Assembly: GCA_023053575.1 (NCBI GenBank) | Contig: JAKZAP010000018.1 | Coordinates: forward strand, 13,730,202 to 13,794,201 | DNA from: Branchinecta lynchi | Taxonomy: Eukaryota; Arthropoda; Branchiopoda; Anostraca; Branchinectidae | DNA: 64,000 nucleotides | Direction: 5' to 3' | Shown: piece after piece, positions 22,416 to 32,750 of the stretch | Numbering within the stretch: position 1 is the stretch's first letter | Layout: every line of letters starts with the position of its first letter | Notes under the pieces: generated by a model | What the model was told of the DNA's origin: nothing | The model's database searches: none | Seen by the model: only the letters and a program-made list of their open reading frames with translations | Translations under genes and position numbers: made by a program

Positions 22416-23779
22416 TTTTTATGGCACTTGCCTTCCGGCCAAGGAATTCACTTTTCCGTTGGTCTGTCGGTTGGTCTGTCGGTCTGTCTGTCTGTCGGTC
22501 GGTAGGTCGGTTAGTCCGGTGTTTGAGAGTTAGGGTACTTCCTGATACACTAGGACGATGAAACTTGGTAGGCATATTAGGGACCCAACCAAACTAAGTT
22601 GGAAATAGTCACTTGCCCAATCAGACCATCGTGGGGGAGGGAAGGGAGCCAGAATCGAGAATTTAGTCTGTCTAAATTGCATAACTTTCGAACGGGTTAT
22701 CGGATCTTAATGAAATTTTATATTTGGAAAGACGTCATGTCTCAGATGTACCATTTCAGGTCTGGACCGAATACGATGAATGTGGGGGGGGGGAGGCGGA
22801 GGGGGGGGGGGCAGAAATCATGTGACACGCTTAGAGGATGAAACTTGGTGAGAGGAAGCACACTCACTAGGTACATCATCGACAGAACCGGACGGGATTT
22901 GTGCACTGTGGGGAGAGTTGGAGGGGGGGGGGGGGTCCGGAGTTCCGGTGATAACGGAGTTAAGTTACTTCCAGGTGGGTTAGGACAGTGAAACTTGGCA
23001 AGCATACTAGGGACCCGACCAAACTAACTTGGAAATAGTCACTTCCCCGATCCGACCACCGTGGGGGGAGTGGAGGGGATGGGAATTCGAAATCTAGAGG
23101 TACGTATAACTTTGGAACGGGTGATCGGATCTTAGTGAAGCTTGATATTTGGAAAGACCTCGTGTCTCGGATGACGAACCGGATCCGATTATTTGGGGGG
23201 GGGGGGGTCAGAGGGGGGAGACTTAAATCTTGTGACACGCTTAGAGTGGAGCGATTGGGATGAAAATTGGTGGGAAGAACAACCACAAGCCCTAGATTCA
23301 TAAGTGACAGAACTGGATCGGATTCGAGCACTGTGGGGAGAGTTAGATAGGGGGAGGGGGTTTCAAAATTCCGGTGGTCACGAGTTAAGGTACTTCTAGA
23401 TGTGCTAGGACCATGAAACTTGGCTTGAACATTAGAGACTAGACATGATTGGATCATTTTTGCCTCAAGGGTTTTGCTTACAACTGAATTTCTTAAAGTA
23501 CAAATGATACTTTTGAGTAAAATATACAGTCATTCTTCCGATGAGCTCATCATCGTTTTTGCTTCAAGAGTTTTGTTTACAGATGAGTTTCTAGCGCCCC
23601 TAAAGTGCACATCATCACAGCCAAATGCATTACCAAACGATACGTTCTCGTGATTTCCAAGGACCAGTTATCTCAAGGGTTTTGCTTACAAATAGTCATA
23701 ACCAACCCACGAATTGAAGAGTCCTTACTTTCATCGTCTGGCCCAGCCTTGCAAGTGCCATATGAGCTTCCAGCTCTTG
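22416..23779 (-). mobile_element. family B element, 1.36 kb
   Basis: The left edge TTTTTATGGCACTTGCC is the B 3' hairpin with an eroded second arm, followed by the GGTCGGTC-like run. Two diverged core units (ATGAAACTTGGT, GAACGGGTGATCGGATCTT) and the 5' subterminal array (23440-23640) follow. The right edge CAAGTGCCATATGAGC then CAGCTCTTG is the 5' end in reverse. The flanks fit insertion between A and T. Confidence 0.75.
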
Positions 23780-24904
23780 TTCGTTTGTTCAGGCAAAAGC
23801 CTGCATTTATGTTATCATCGAAAGAATGATTGACCCATTTTTTAAATAAAAGTAAAAAGTTCAAGGAAAGAGAAGAACAAATAACCAGAACAGGGCTCCT
23901 GTCTTAAGGAAGACGAACAAGAAAATTACAGCAGGGGTCGCGCCTCCCTCTTGCTCGCCCTCTTGTTCCACGGCGTCTTGCTAAGGCTGGAAATTGCATC
24001 AGAGAAAACAGATTAGCCTATATGAGCTTACTAAAGATTATACTACACTGACTTCAGCTTGACACATGAACTTGAAAACATACTGTAGAGTAAAAGAAAA
24101 AAAAAACATGAACGTAGAAGGTAAAGCCATCACTAGGAGACATCACATGCTTATTTTGGCGATAAATTTATTTACGGACATACAAAATTTAGGTCTTTCG
24201 ATCCACTAGAAATTAAATCTGAGCGACTGCCAAGAATCTACGGTGTTTGGCTAGTAAACAAGTTTTTTGTACCAACAAATTCTGCAAATCCTAATTAAAG
24301 AATCAGGACATTAAGTGAAAGCGAACTATTCATCTGAACAGGATTCGTTTATTCGGTTTAGCCAAGCGAATTTCCGACCGGAAGCGCATCACAATCTTAA
24401 TTTGTCTTGCGCAATGAAGAAGTGACGCTAGATAATACCTGCAATTATAAAGATTAGAACTGATGTGTTTCCGAGGTTGACTATGGAAGAGAAGTGTTTA
24501 CTTGAAACGAAGAAGATTGAACAAAGCCACAACCAACACTGAAATTTAAAAAATCACATATATCAAATTGCTAGTTATTCAATTTTATTTTTATTTCATT
24601 ATTCAATGCATACGATCTACGTACTTCAAATACCTGAGATTCATCTTTTACCTACCCCAGCGCACACCAAACTGATACCTGACCCTTCGTCTGTCAATTT
24701 ATCAGAATCAAATATTTAATTATAATGTATTTATCCCTCGCATAAGATTCGACGGATAATTCTGATCAGCAAAAAACCGCGAAATTCTCGTTTCTGTTAT
24801 TGCGTTTGTCAATTTTCGATCCATTTTCGACGCATTTCAGCCTATCCTCCAATTTGACCTTCTTTTCGAAGTTTACGTGTCTGGTTAAATATTTCTGTAT
24901 TTTG
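23780..24904. other. stretch without recognised gene
   Basis: AT-rich, apparently unique sequence with no convincing frame or element boundary. Confidence 0.45.
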
Positions 24905-25377
24905 GCATTTGGCCTTCAGCCAAGAGTCCCACTTCAAATCCGGACAGGATTTGAAATGGGATCCCGCGAGTTTGGTAATTCCCGACGTGCTAGGACGATG
25001 GAACTTGGAATGCATATCAGGGACCCGAACAGACTGACTCGAAAATCATTTCCCCGATCCGACCACCAGAAATCAAATACTGCAAACTTTCGTCGGGCGA
25101 AGACCGAAAGTTTAAGGATGGGCAACTCGGATGGGGAACTCGGAATCGAGTGGCATGCATAATTTCTGAACGGGTGTTCGGAATTGAATGAAGATTGGCA
25201 AGTGAGAAGATCTATCGTCTCAGATGTTCCACGCCAAGTCCTGATCGGATTCGATATCTGTATGGGGAGGATTGGAGTGGGCACCGGAAAGCTCGTCAAA
25301 CGCTTCGCGTCGTTAGACTCGAGGGATTTGGATGGAACTTGGTGGGAAGGAGAAGCATTAGCCCCAGATTCGATATA
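24905..25377 (-). mobile_element. family B fragment, 3' end and one core unit
   Basis: It starts at a degenerate B hairpin (TTTGGCATTTGGCCTTCAGC...), followed by one core unit (GACGTGCTAGGACGATGGAAC). It carries an embedded 49-bp piece of the hAT array at 25068-25116 and passes directly into family A sequence at about 25378. Confidence 0.55.
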
Positions 25378-25933
25378 GGGGCAAGTAGACATGCTAAGCC
25401 CGAATATGAAACTAATTTTTTCGCCAGTCAACTAGTTCGGCTGGAATCCGGACAAAACCGGAAAATTTGTTTAAAGTAAAAGTTTTATTTGTATTTGATA
25501 AGACGTTCGATTTGCGGGAAAAAAAACATGTACATGCTGAATACGTAAATGACATTAATCATCTTCTCACCTGACGTTCTAAGTCTAGCTGAAACCGGAA
25601 AACTTTTTAAAACTAAAAGTTTTATCTGAAGTTGATTAGAGGTTCGATGTAGTGGCAAGGAGGTAATTTGTTTTGTAATTAGTGGTAAAGCGGACATCTG
25701 ACAGAAGTAACGAAGGTTTTGATCAAGTTCGTTAAAGTAGATACGACGTATGCTATACGGTAAATGCACATGCTGAATCCATATCTGAACTTGGTCTTCT
25801 CACATGATTAACATTGGCCTTAATCTGTTTCTAAATTTTAATATTAAATATTCTGTCGAAGACCGAATATCTACAAGACCCGATTGTCTGGATCAAATGT
25901 TAAATTGGGATCCCATCGATACTACTGGTCTTG
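25378..25933 (-). mobile_element. family A fragment, 5' half
   Basis: Two to three A units and the 5' terminus (GGGATCCCATCGATAC...GGTCTTG at 25933). The 3' half is replaced by family B sequence, making a B/A chimera. Confidence 0.6.
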
Positions 25934-26014
25934 TTAGAGAGGGTCAAGTGGAAGCACTGCTTGGTTGGGATTCCCTGGTATTTTAGCCCATGGCAGTTTT
26001 GTCAGACTCCTGCA

Positions 26015-27519
26015 CAGGGGCGTTACTATGGGGGGAGGGGAGGGGAGGGGGGACTCCCCCCCAAAGGTTCTGGTAAATTACTTTCGTCGGGCGAAGCCCG
26101 GCGAAAGTTCACTAGTTTGTCGTCGCTGAGCGACGACGAACACATTGGAAATCAAATTCTGTAAACTTTTGTCAGGCAAAGACCGAAAGTTTAATTTTTG
26201 TCGGCACATCGGGATTGTTTTACACGTAAGAAATCAAATACTGCAAACTTTCGTCGGGCGAAGACCGAAAGTTTAAGTCTTGTCGGAACATCGGGATTGT
26301 TTTACACATAAGAAATCAAATTCTGCAAACTCTTGTCGGGCGAAGGCCGAAAGTTTAAGTCTCGTCGACACATCGGGATTGTTTTACACATAAGAAATCA
26401 AATCCTGCAAACTCTTTGTCGGGCAAAGACCGAACGTTTAAGTCTCGTCGGCAAGTCGGGATTTTTTAGCACATAAGAAATAAGATTCAGCAAACTTTTG
26501 TTGGGCGAAGACTGAAAGTTTAAGTCTCGTCGGCACATCGGGATTGTTTCACACGTAAAAAATCAAATTCTGCAAACTTTTGTCGGGCAAGACCGAAAGT
26601 TTAAGTCTCGTCGGCAAGTCGGGGTTTTTAACACATAAGAAATAAGAGTTTGCAAACTTCTGTTGGGCGAAGACTGACAGTTTAAATTTTGTCGGTAAAT
26701 CTGGATTCTTTTCTCGTTACATGCACCGTCAAACACTTTTTCGTTCTGTTCCGTTCGTTGTTGGTCACTTCTCGAAGTGCTAAATAAATTTGACGGATAA
26801 ATAATGGGCCTGAGGATTGCAGTACTCCGGTAACAAGCACGTCCTTTGACGTAAAAACTACGAACTTGTTCTTGCTGTAAATTAAATGAAATCTACTTTA
26901 TATCTACATGATCCTGGATGGCCACTACTTTTTTCGACGGACGGATCTATGATTTCATTGGTGGTCCTTACTTATATTTGGGACCGCAAAGAGATGCTCT
27001 GATCATCAGTGTTTCCAGAAAATTTCGCCTGCGGCACATTTCGTAGTATTCTCTATTACAGGAAGGGCGTGCCATTTAGTTGGCATTTTAGGCTTGCAAC
27101 TTTTGTTCCACCTCATTAAAAGCTAGAATTTGTAGGGTGGTAGTTAAATATTGCCAGAAAAAAAGGAGGATTCAAAAATTTCGCCTGCGGCGCTTAGTTT
27201 AATTTGTCCTACTACCCCGGTTCTACTATGTGTTTGCGGGAAATCCGCGCCGTTGCCGTGAAGCGGGGGGGGGGGGGGCACCTCATTAAAAGCAGGAGTT
27301 TGTAGGTGATAATTAAATCTCTCCAAAAAAGACGCATATCAAAATTTTCGCCGGCGGCGCTTAATTTTATTTATCTTCTTCCACCAGTTCTACTATGTGT
27401 TCACGGGAAATGCGCCGTTGCCGCTAGCGGCAACGGCGCGTTTTGTCGGTACATTTTAAGTCCCGTCGACACAATCGGACGTCCCCCCCCCCAAAGGTAA
27501 AAGGCTAGTGACGCCCCTG
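26015..27519. mobile_element. hAT element, non-autonomous, 1505 bp, perfect 8-bp TSD
   Basis: The ends CAGGGGCGTTACTA and TAGTGACGCCCCTG are 14-bp imperfect inverted repeats, flanked on both sides by CTCCTGCA (26007-26014 and 27520-27527). The interior holds an 82-bp tandem array (about 26150-26710), poly-G tracts and two related segments around 27120-27300 and 27290-27500 (CACCTCATTAAAAGC, TTCGCCKGCGGCGC). No transposase frame is seen. The 353-bp MITE at 14584 has the same ends, so it is a related family or deletion derivative. Confidence 0.9.
26150..26710. repeat. 82-bp tandem array inside the hAT element, about seven units
   Basis: Units marked by GACCGAAAGTTTAA at about 26181, 26263, 26346, 26428, 26510, 26591 and 26672 (period 81-83 bp), each with GTCGGCACATCGGGATTG and AGAAATCAAATNCTGCAAAC blocks. 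The constant spacing, long unit and divergence between units exclude a CRISPR array. Confidence 0.85.
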
Positions 27520-27631
27520 CTCCTGCATGCTCATATTTCTATCCGGTGAGTACACGATTGGAAGAAATGTTTTAGCTCTTATCTTCACTATGCAAATCCA
27601 ACTTCACGAAGACAACGCCCCTGCCTATAAC

Positions 27632-28532
27632 TTCGTAAAAAGTTGTCCGTCTGTGAGCACGATAACCAGGCCCGTATCCAGGAATTTATTTCGGGGGGGG
27701 GGGGGGGGGGGGGTGCCTTTCGGTTTTTTTTTTGCCCGCGAGTTGGACAAAAAAAAACAGATCAGAGGGAAAAGCCTATAAGAAATGATTTTTTTATGTT
27801 TCGGGGCGGGGCCCCCCCCCCCCTGGATACGGCCTTGACCATAACCCTCGAGGGGAATGAGATATTTCGATGAAACATGGTGTGAGGATTCTTTGAGTCA
27901 AGGGACAGGCCGAGTTCGTAGATGGGGTATGTACCTCTATATTTAAGGGTGGGAGAAGGGTTTAAAAAAAAGGGGCGAACAAAATATTTTTCACAGCTAA
28001 TGAGATCGATTTAAGGCGATTCAAGGGTCGAGATATTTCAGGATTGATATAGTCGATTCAGCACTAAGACATGCTGAACATGAATGTGAAAATCATGTTC
28101 TCGCCGGACAAACCGCCCGGAATCCGGACAAAACCGCAATGTTTGTTAAAAGTAAAAGTTTTATTTGAATCAGATGTTCTATTTAGGGTAAGACATGCTT
28201 AATACGAATATGAAAATCATTTTCTCGTCTGACAGAAAATTAGTTGAAAGTAAATGTTTTATCTGAAGTTGATTATATGTTCAGTTTAGGAGTAAGAAGA
28301 CATGCTGGATCCATACATGACAGCCATTTTCTAAACGGACATATAGTTGGCCCGAAATTCGACTGAAACTGGAAAATATATCATAAGTAAAAGTTTTGGT
28401 GGAACATGTCTTCTAAAGTCTAATATAGGTAACATAATGCCCTGGAAAAGGATATTTTATTTGATTTTCCTGTCGGACCGATTCTACATCGAACGTTAAA
28501 TTTGTGGGATCCCATCGAAACCTTTCCTCTTG
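27632..28532 (-). mobile_element. family A element interrupted by a MITE
   Basis: It starts within the 3' segment (AAAGTTGTCCGTCTGTGAGC) without the terminal hairpin, contains diverged A units and ends at GGGATCCCATCGAAACC plus TTTCCTCTTG. A 171-bp hAT-like MITE splits it at 27667-27837; the flanking A sequence is continuous when that insert is removed. Confidence 0.68.
27667..27837. mobile_element. hAT-like MITE, 171 bp, with 8-bp target duplication
   Basis: Ends CAGGCCCGTATCCAGG and CCTGGATACGGCCTTG form inverted repeats. The flanks ACGATAAC (27659-27666) and ACCATAAC (27838-27845) match at 7 of 8 bases, and intact A copies read AGCACGATAACTCTCGAAGG at this point. Two long G and C homopolymers lie inside the ends. 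Confidence 0.85.
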
Positions 28533-28814
28533 TTTTTGACTGCCCTGCCTGGAAGTTTCAAGGCGGTGATTAGGAAAGTTTGAAAGATGTCACAGCACAT
28601 ATCACATATACCAAATGTCTTAAACTTGATCTAGAGAACCATATTAAATTTAACAAGGAAGAACGTTGACGTGGCGAATCTGACATTAGAAAACTTTGGT
28701 ACTTACGCTGACAATCAACTCAAGTTGCCTCTTGTCGAGATTGCTAACGTGACGGAAAAATAAGATGTTCATCCGTCGGTCTGGCCACCCGTCTGTCTTT
28801 AGGTTAAGATACCA

Positions 28815-29665
28815 GGTCAAGAAGACGTCGAATCTTATTTCTTGCTATTACACCATAATCCACATCTATACATATATATCCACAAGTATACACGTTTTGA
28901 GCTTCAGACATGTCATAGACGAACTTAACTCACGGCTGGGCCGAGTTACCCACGAACGGGAGAGTGGGGGTGGGGGGGGGGGGTCTGGAACCATCAAATT
29001 ATATATCTAGACCTAAATGTCCTCGACTATACCAACTTAGAGTTTGATTCCAGTCACGGGTCAGCAACTTTGCTCATGGGCAAATCGAGCCCACTTGCCC
29101 ATCAATGGGGGGGGGGGGTCAAACCCAACATTGATATTCCCAACCCGATGATCCAAGAGCACAAAGGAATTTTATCGCTATCTCCAGTTTTTGTCAAGTT
29201 AAAAACATACAAAAATGGGCAATCTGGGCTCAAATGCCGCTGATCCAAGTGGGGGTATGGTTTGGGGACCGCAAACAGCAAAAAGAACTCACAAACCTAC
29301 CAAGTTTCAACTTAGTATCTGTTGATTCCTGTCACAGGTAACGCACTTTAGTCCTGAGCAATCTGGGCCCAGTTGCCCTTGAACGGGCTGGGTGTGGGAG
29401 GTGAAACTTTGAAAGTAATTTTCCAGCCATAGGATCTAAAAGTACAAGGAACTTCATCTCCCTATCTCCAGGTCTGGCCGAGTTATTAACATTATTCACT
29501 GGGCAATTTGGGCTCATTTACCCCTGGACCGGGTGAGTGTCGGGAGTGGGACCCCCAAAAAGGCGCAACTATACCCCAATACCCACAAGTGTACCAAATT
29601 TGTACTTGGTACTTGCACTGGTTCACAGCACCTACAGCACTCGCAATAGTGGATTGTTCCAAGGA
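28815..29665 (+). repeat. family C repeat copy
   Basis: Two to three diverged units with GGGCAATCTGGGC, ACCAAGTTTCAACTTAGTA and CATCTCCCTATCTCCAG blocks. A copy in opposite orientation lies at 38690-39245. Termini are not resolved; the right edge is 12 bp from a family A element. Confidence 0.6.
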
Positions 29666-29677
29666 ACACTCCAATAA

Positions 29678-31103
29678 CAAGACCAAAGGTTTCGATGGGA
29701 TCCCAAAAATTCAATATCTGATCCAGACAACTGGGTCTTGTCTTAGCCAGATCCAGTCTTCGCCAGACTCCTTGAACATTTTTACAATTAAAATTCAGAA
29801 ACAGATTAAGGCCAAATAGCTAATCACCTGAGAAAACCAAGTTCAGATTTGGATTCAGCATGTGTGTTTACCCCTATAAGTCATATCTGTTTTGACGAAA
29901 ACTTCCTGCCACTTCTGCCAATTTCCCGGTTCCGGCCGAACTCCAGAACTACTTGTCCGGCGAAAAAAGAAAGCTCAAAGACGAAATCAGGGTATCTTCT
30001 TTCCCCAGTAATGAACATCTAATCAACTTCAAACAGAAATTTAGTTTATAACAAATTTTCCGATTCCAGCCGGATTCCGGTCGAACTATATGTCCGGGTA
30101 AAATACGATTGTCACACAGGGACTCAGCATCTCTTCTTACCCCTAAATCGCTTATCTAATCAACTAGAAATAAAACTTTGACTTCCAGCAGTTTTCCGGT
30201 TTTGGCCGGATTCCGGACGAACTACATGTCCGGGTAGAAACTTGTTTTCACATAAGTGTTCAGCATGTCTTCTTGCACTAAATCAAACATCTAATCAACT
30301 CCAAACAAAACTTTTAATTTTGACAAACTTTCCGGTTTGGGCCGGATTCCGGTCGAAATACTTGTCCGTCGAGAAAATAGTTTTCACCATCGTCTTCAGC
30401 ATGTCTCCCTACCTCTAAATCGAACATTTAATCAACTTCAAATAAAACTTTTACTTTCAACAAACTTTCCGGTTTGGGCCGGATTCCGGGCGAAATAGTT
30501 GTCCATCGAGAAAATGGTTTTCACCATCGTCTTCAGCTTGTCTTCCTACCCCTAAATCGAACATCTAATCAATTTCAAATAAAACTTTTACTTTCAACAA
30601 ACTTTCCGGTTTGGGCCGGATTCCGGGCGAAATACTTGTCCGTCGAGAAAATAATTTACACCATCGTCTTCAGCATGTCTTCCTACCCCTAAATCGAACA
30701 TCTAATCAACTTCAAATAAAACTTGTACTTTCGACAAATTTCCGGTTTTGGCCGGATTCCGGGCGAACTACATGTCCGACGACAAAATGGTTTTCACCGT
30801 CGTGTTCAGCATGTCTTCTTACCCCATAATCGACTATCACATTAGCTGTTTCAAAATATTTTGTTTGTCCCTTAATTTGAATCCCCTCCCCCACCCCTAA
30901 ATGTAGAGCTACAAAGCCCATCTACGAACTTGACTGGTCCGACGACCCAACGAACCCTCACACCAAGTTTCATCAAAATATCTCATTCCCTTCGAGAGTT
31001 ATCGTGCTTACAGACGGACGGACAGACGGACGGACGGACGGACGGACGGACAACTTTTGCGATGTCATAGGTATCCCTCCACTTACGTTTTGGGATCCCA
31101 AAA
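29678..31103 (+). mobile_element. family A element, complete-looking, 1.43 kb
   Basis: Starts CAAGACCAAAGGTTTCGATG preceded by AATAA. At least seven tandem A units follow (CCGGTTTNGGCCGGATTCC blocks; spacing about 137 bp where clear), then the 3' segment with (GGAC)n and the terminal hairpin CGTTTTGGGATCCCAAAAAC. The chain of open frames across it comes from the repeat period and is not a gene. Confidence 0.78.
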
Positions 31104-31108
31104 ACGGG

Positions 31109-31156
31109 TACGTCAGCTACATTTTATGAGAGCTTTTATAAAATGTAGCTGACGTA
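31109..31156. repeat. perfect inverted repeat, 19-bp arms
   Basis: Arms 31109-31127 and 31138-31156 (TACGTCAGCTACATTTTAT and its complement) with a 10-nt loop, immediately after the 3' end of the A element. The ACGTCAGCTAC core also occurs in the 113-bp inverted-repeat element at 12800. Confidence 0.85.
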
Positions 31157-31290
31157 TCGGTTTTGCAGTGTCAAATACGACGGATATAGGAGCTGCAGGG
31201 AGAACTCGCGTGGTTATTCGCGCAGGTTTGGGCACGTCGTAAGTCAAACGCTTGAATGTCATATCACTGCACTCTAACTGAAAGACGGAA

Positions 31291-32395
31291 CAAGACCAAA
31301 AGTTTCGATGGGATCCCAAAAATGTAATATTCGATCTAGACAATTAGATTATATTACTTTAGAAAGTTTAGAAACAGATCAAGGCTTACAGTGGGGGGTA
31401 AAACATTTTCTAAGCTTCAGAAAATAATTGTTTTAATTTTCAAAAGCCAGTACACATATTGGTAGCCTGGGTGGGGCTTTTTATGTTCAATCTTGGTAGG
31501 TCCGTGGTGCCGAATTAATAATGTAAAATTGTCAGTTCTTGAACGTTAAGGGATGCCATGTAATGGCAGTCCTATTGCTTAGTTAGTTTTACTATAGTCC
31601 TATTGCTAGGTTCGTTTTAAGATGATGGGAAGCGCTGCTATTGCATCTGCTCTGCTTTCGCATCTAACTTGTTGTCTGCCCTATCTTGCGGCCATTTGAC
31701 GTACATTACTGAGAGTAGTAGTGCCACTAGATGCTGCGTGCTTCCCGCGTGACGTAACCGATCGAAACTTCCTGCCTTTCTTCTGCCAATTTTCCGATTT
31801 CGGCGGAATTCCGCAACTACTTGTCTGGCGAAAAAATAAAGCTCAAAAACCTACTATATCCAACATCTAATCAACTTCATATAAAATTTAACTTATACAA
31901 AATTTATCTGGTTTCAGCCGTATTCCGGGCGAACTATCTGTCCGGGTAAAAAATCATCGTCATATACGGATTCAGCGTCTCTTCTTAGCCCTAAATGGGG
32001 CATCTAATCAACTACAAATACAACCTTTGCTTTAACAAATTTTCCGGTTTTGGCCGGATTCCGGGCGAGCTACTTGTACCTGTAGAAAAAGAGTTTCACA
32101 TAAGTGTTCAGATTATCTTCTTACCCCTAAATCGAACATATAACTAGCTTGAAACAAAACTTTTCCTTATAATAAAGTTTCCGTGTTCGGCCGGATTCCG
32201 GGCAAACTACTTGTCTGGCGAGAACATGGTTTTCATCCTCAGCATGTCTCCTAACACCTTAATCGACTATCTCATTAGCTGTTTACAAATATTTTGTTTG
32301 TCCATTAATCAAAATACCTCATTTCCTTCGAGAGTTATCGTGCTTACAGATGGACAACTTTTGCCATCTGTAAGCACGGGGATCCCAACAACGAC
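31291..32395 (+). mobile_element. family A element with altered 3' end
   Basis: Starts CAAGACCAAAAGTTTCGATG preceded by GGAA. It has diverged A units and ends near GGGATCCCAACAAC. The usual GGAC run is replaced by a perfect 14-bp inverted repeat (32340-32353 and 32364-32377). Confidence 0.7.
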
Positions 32396-32750
32396 AGGGT
32401 TAAAAACGTAAAAACGAAAAAGTTACTTCCTCGGGAACTGCAAGCAAAATGGCTGATTGGAGGTTTAATACGCATACACGTGCTTTAAATGTTGTAAGGC
32501 CTTGGTCCTACTTCCTCCTGTCTTTGCTATAATAAACATGAACGAAGGAGGATTTTGCCAGTCATTTATCCACAGAACTATATTGTTAACATGCTTAAGT
32601 GAAGTATTGAAATATATAATGTATGCCTGCATTTGTATTTTCATCATTATATTCAAAGTTCTATACAAATAAATGTTTATTTTGTATATATCTGTATTTA
32701 CTTCCATATTTATATACATCTATATAAATTTACTCGTTTGCGTTCGCATT
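32396..32750. other. downstream flank of the glycosyltransferase exon
   Basis: AT-rich sequence with no coding signal. It is either intron or 3' UTR of the minus-strand gene; minus-strand AATAAA-like words occur near 32661-32671. Confidence 0.4.

Noticed and set aside
22960..23457. 165-codon minus-strand frame
   Set aside because: It lies wholly within family B core units and is matched by similar frames in every B copy; shadow of repeat composition.
26150..26710. Regularly spaced repeats suggesting a CRISPR array
   Set aside because: The whole 82-bp unit repeats, with no unique spacers, in eukaryotic DNA inside a hAT element.
30474..30829. Overlapping frames beginning MGRIPGEI
   Set aside because: They repeat once per A unit and read through non-coding tandem repeats; no similarity to a protein.
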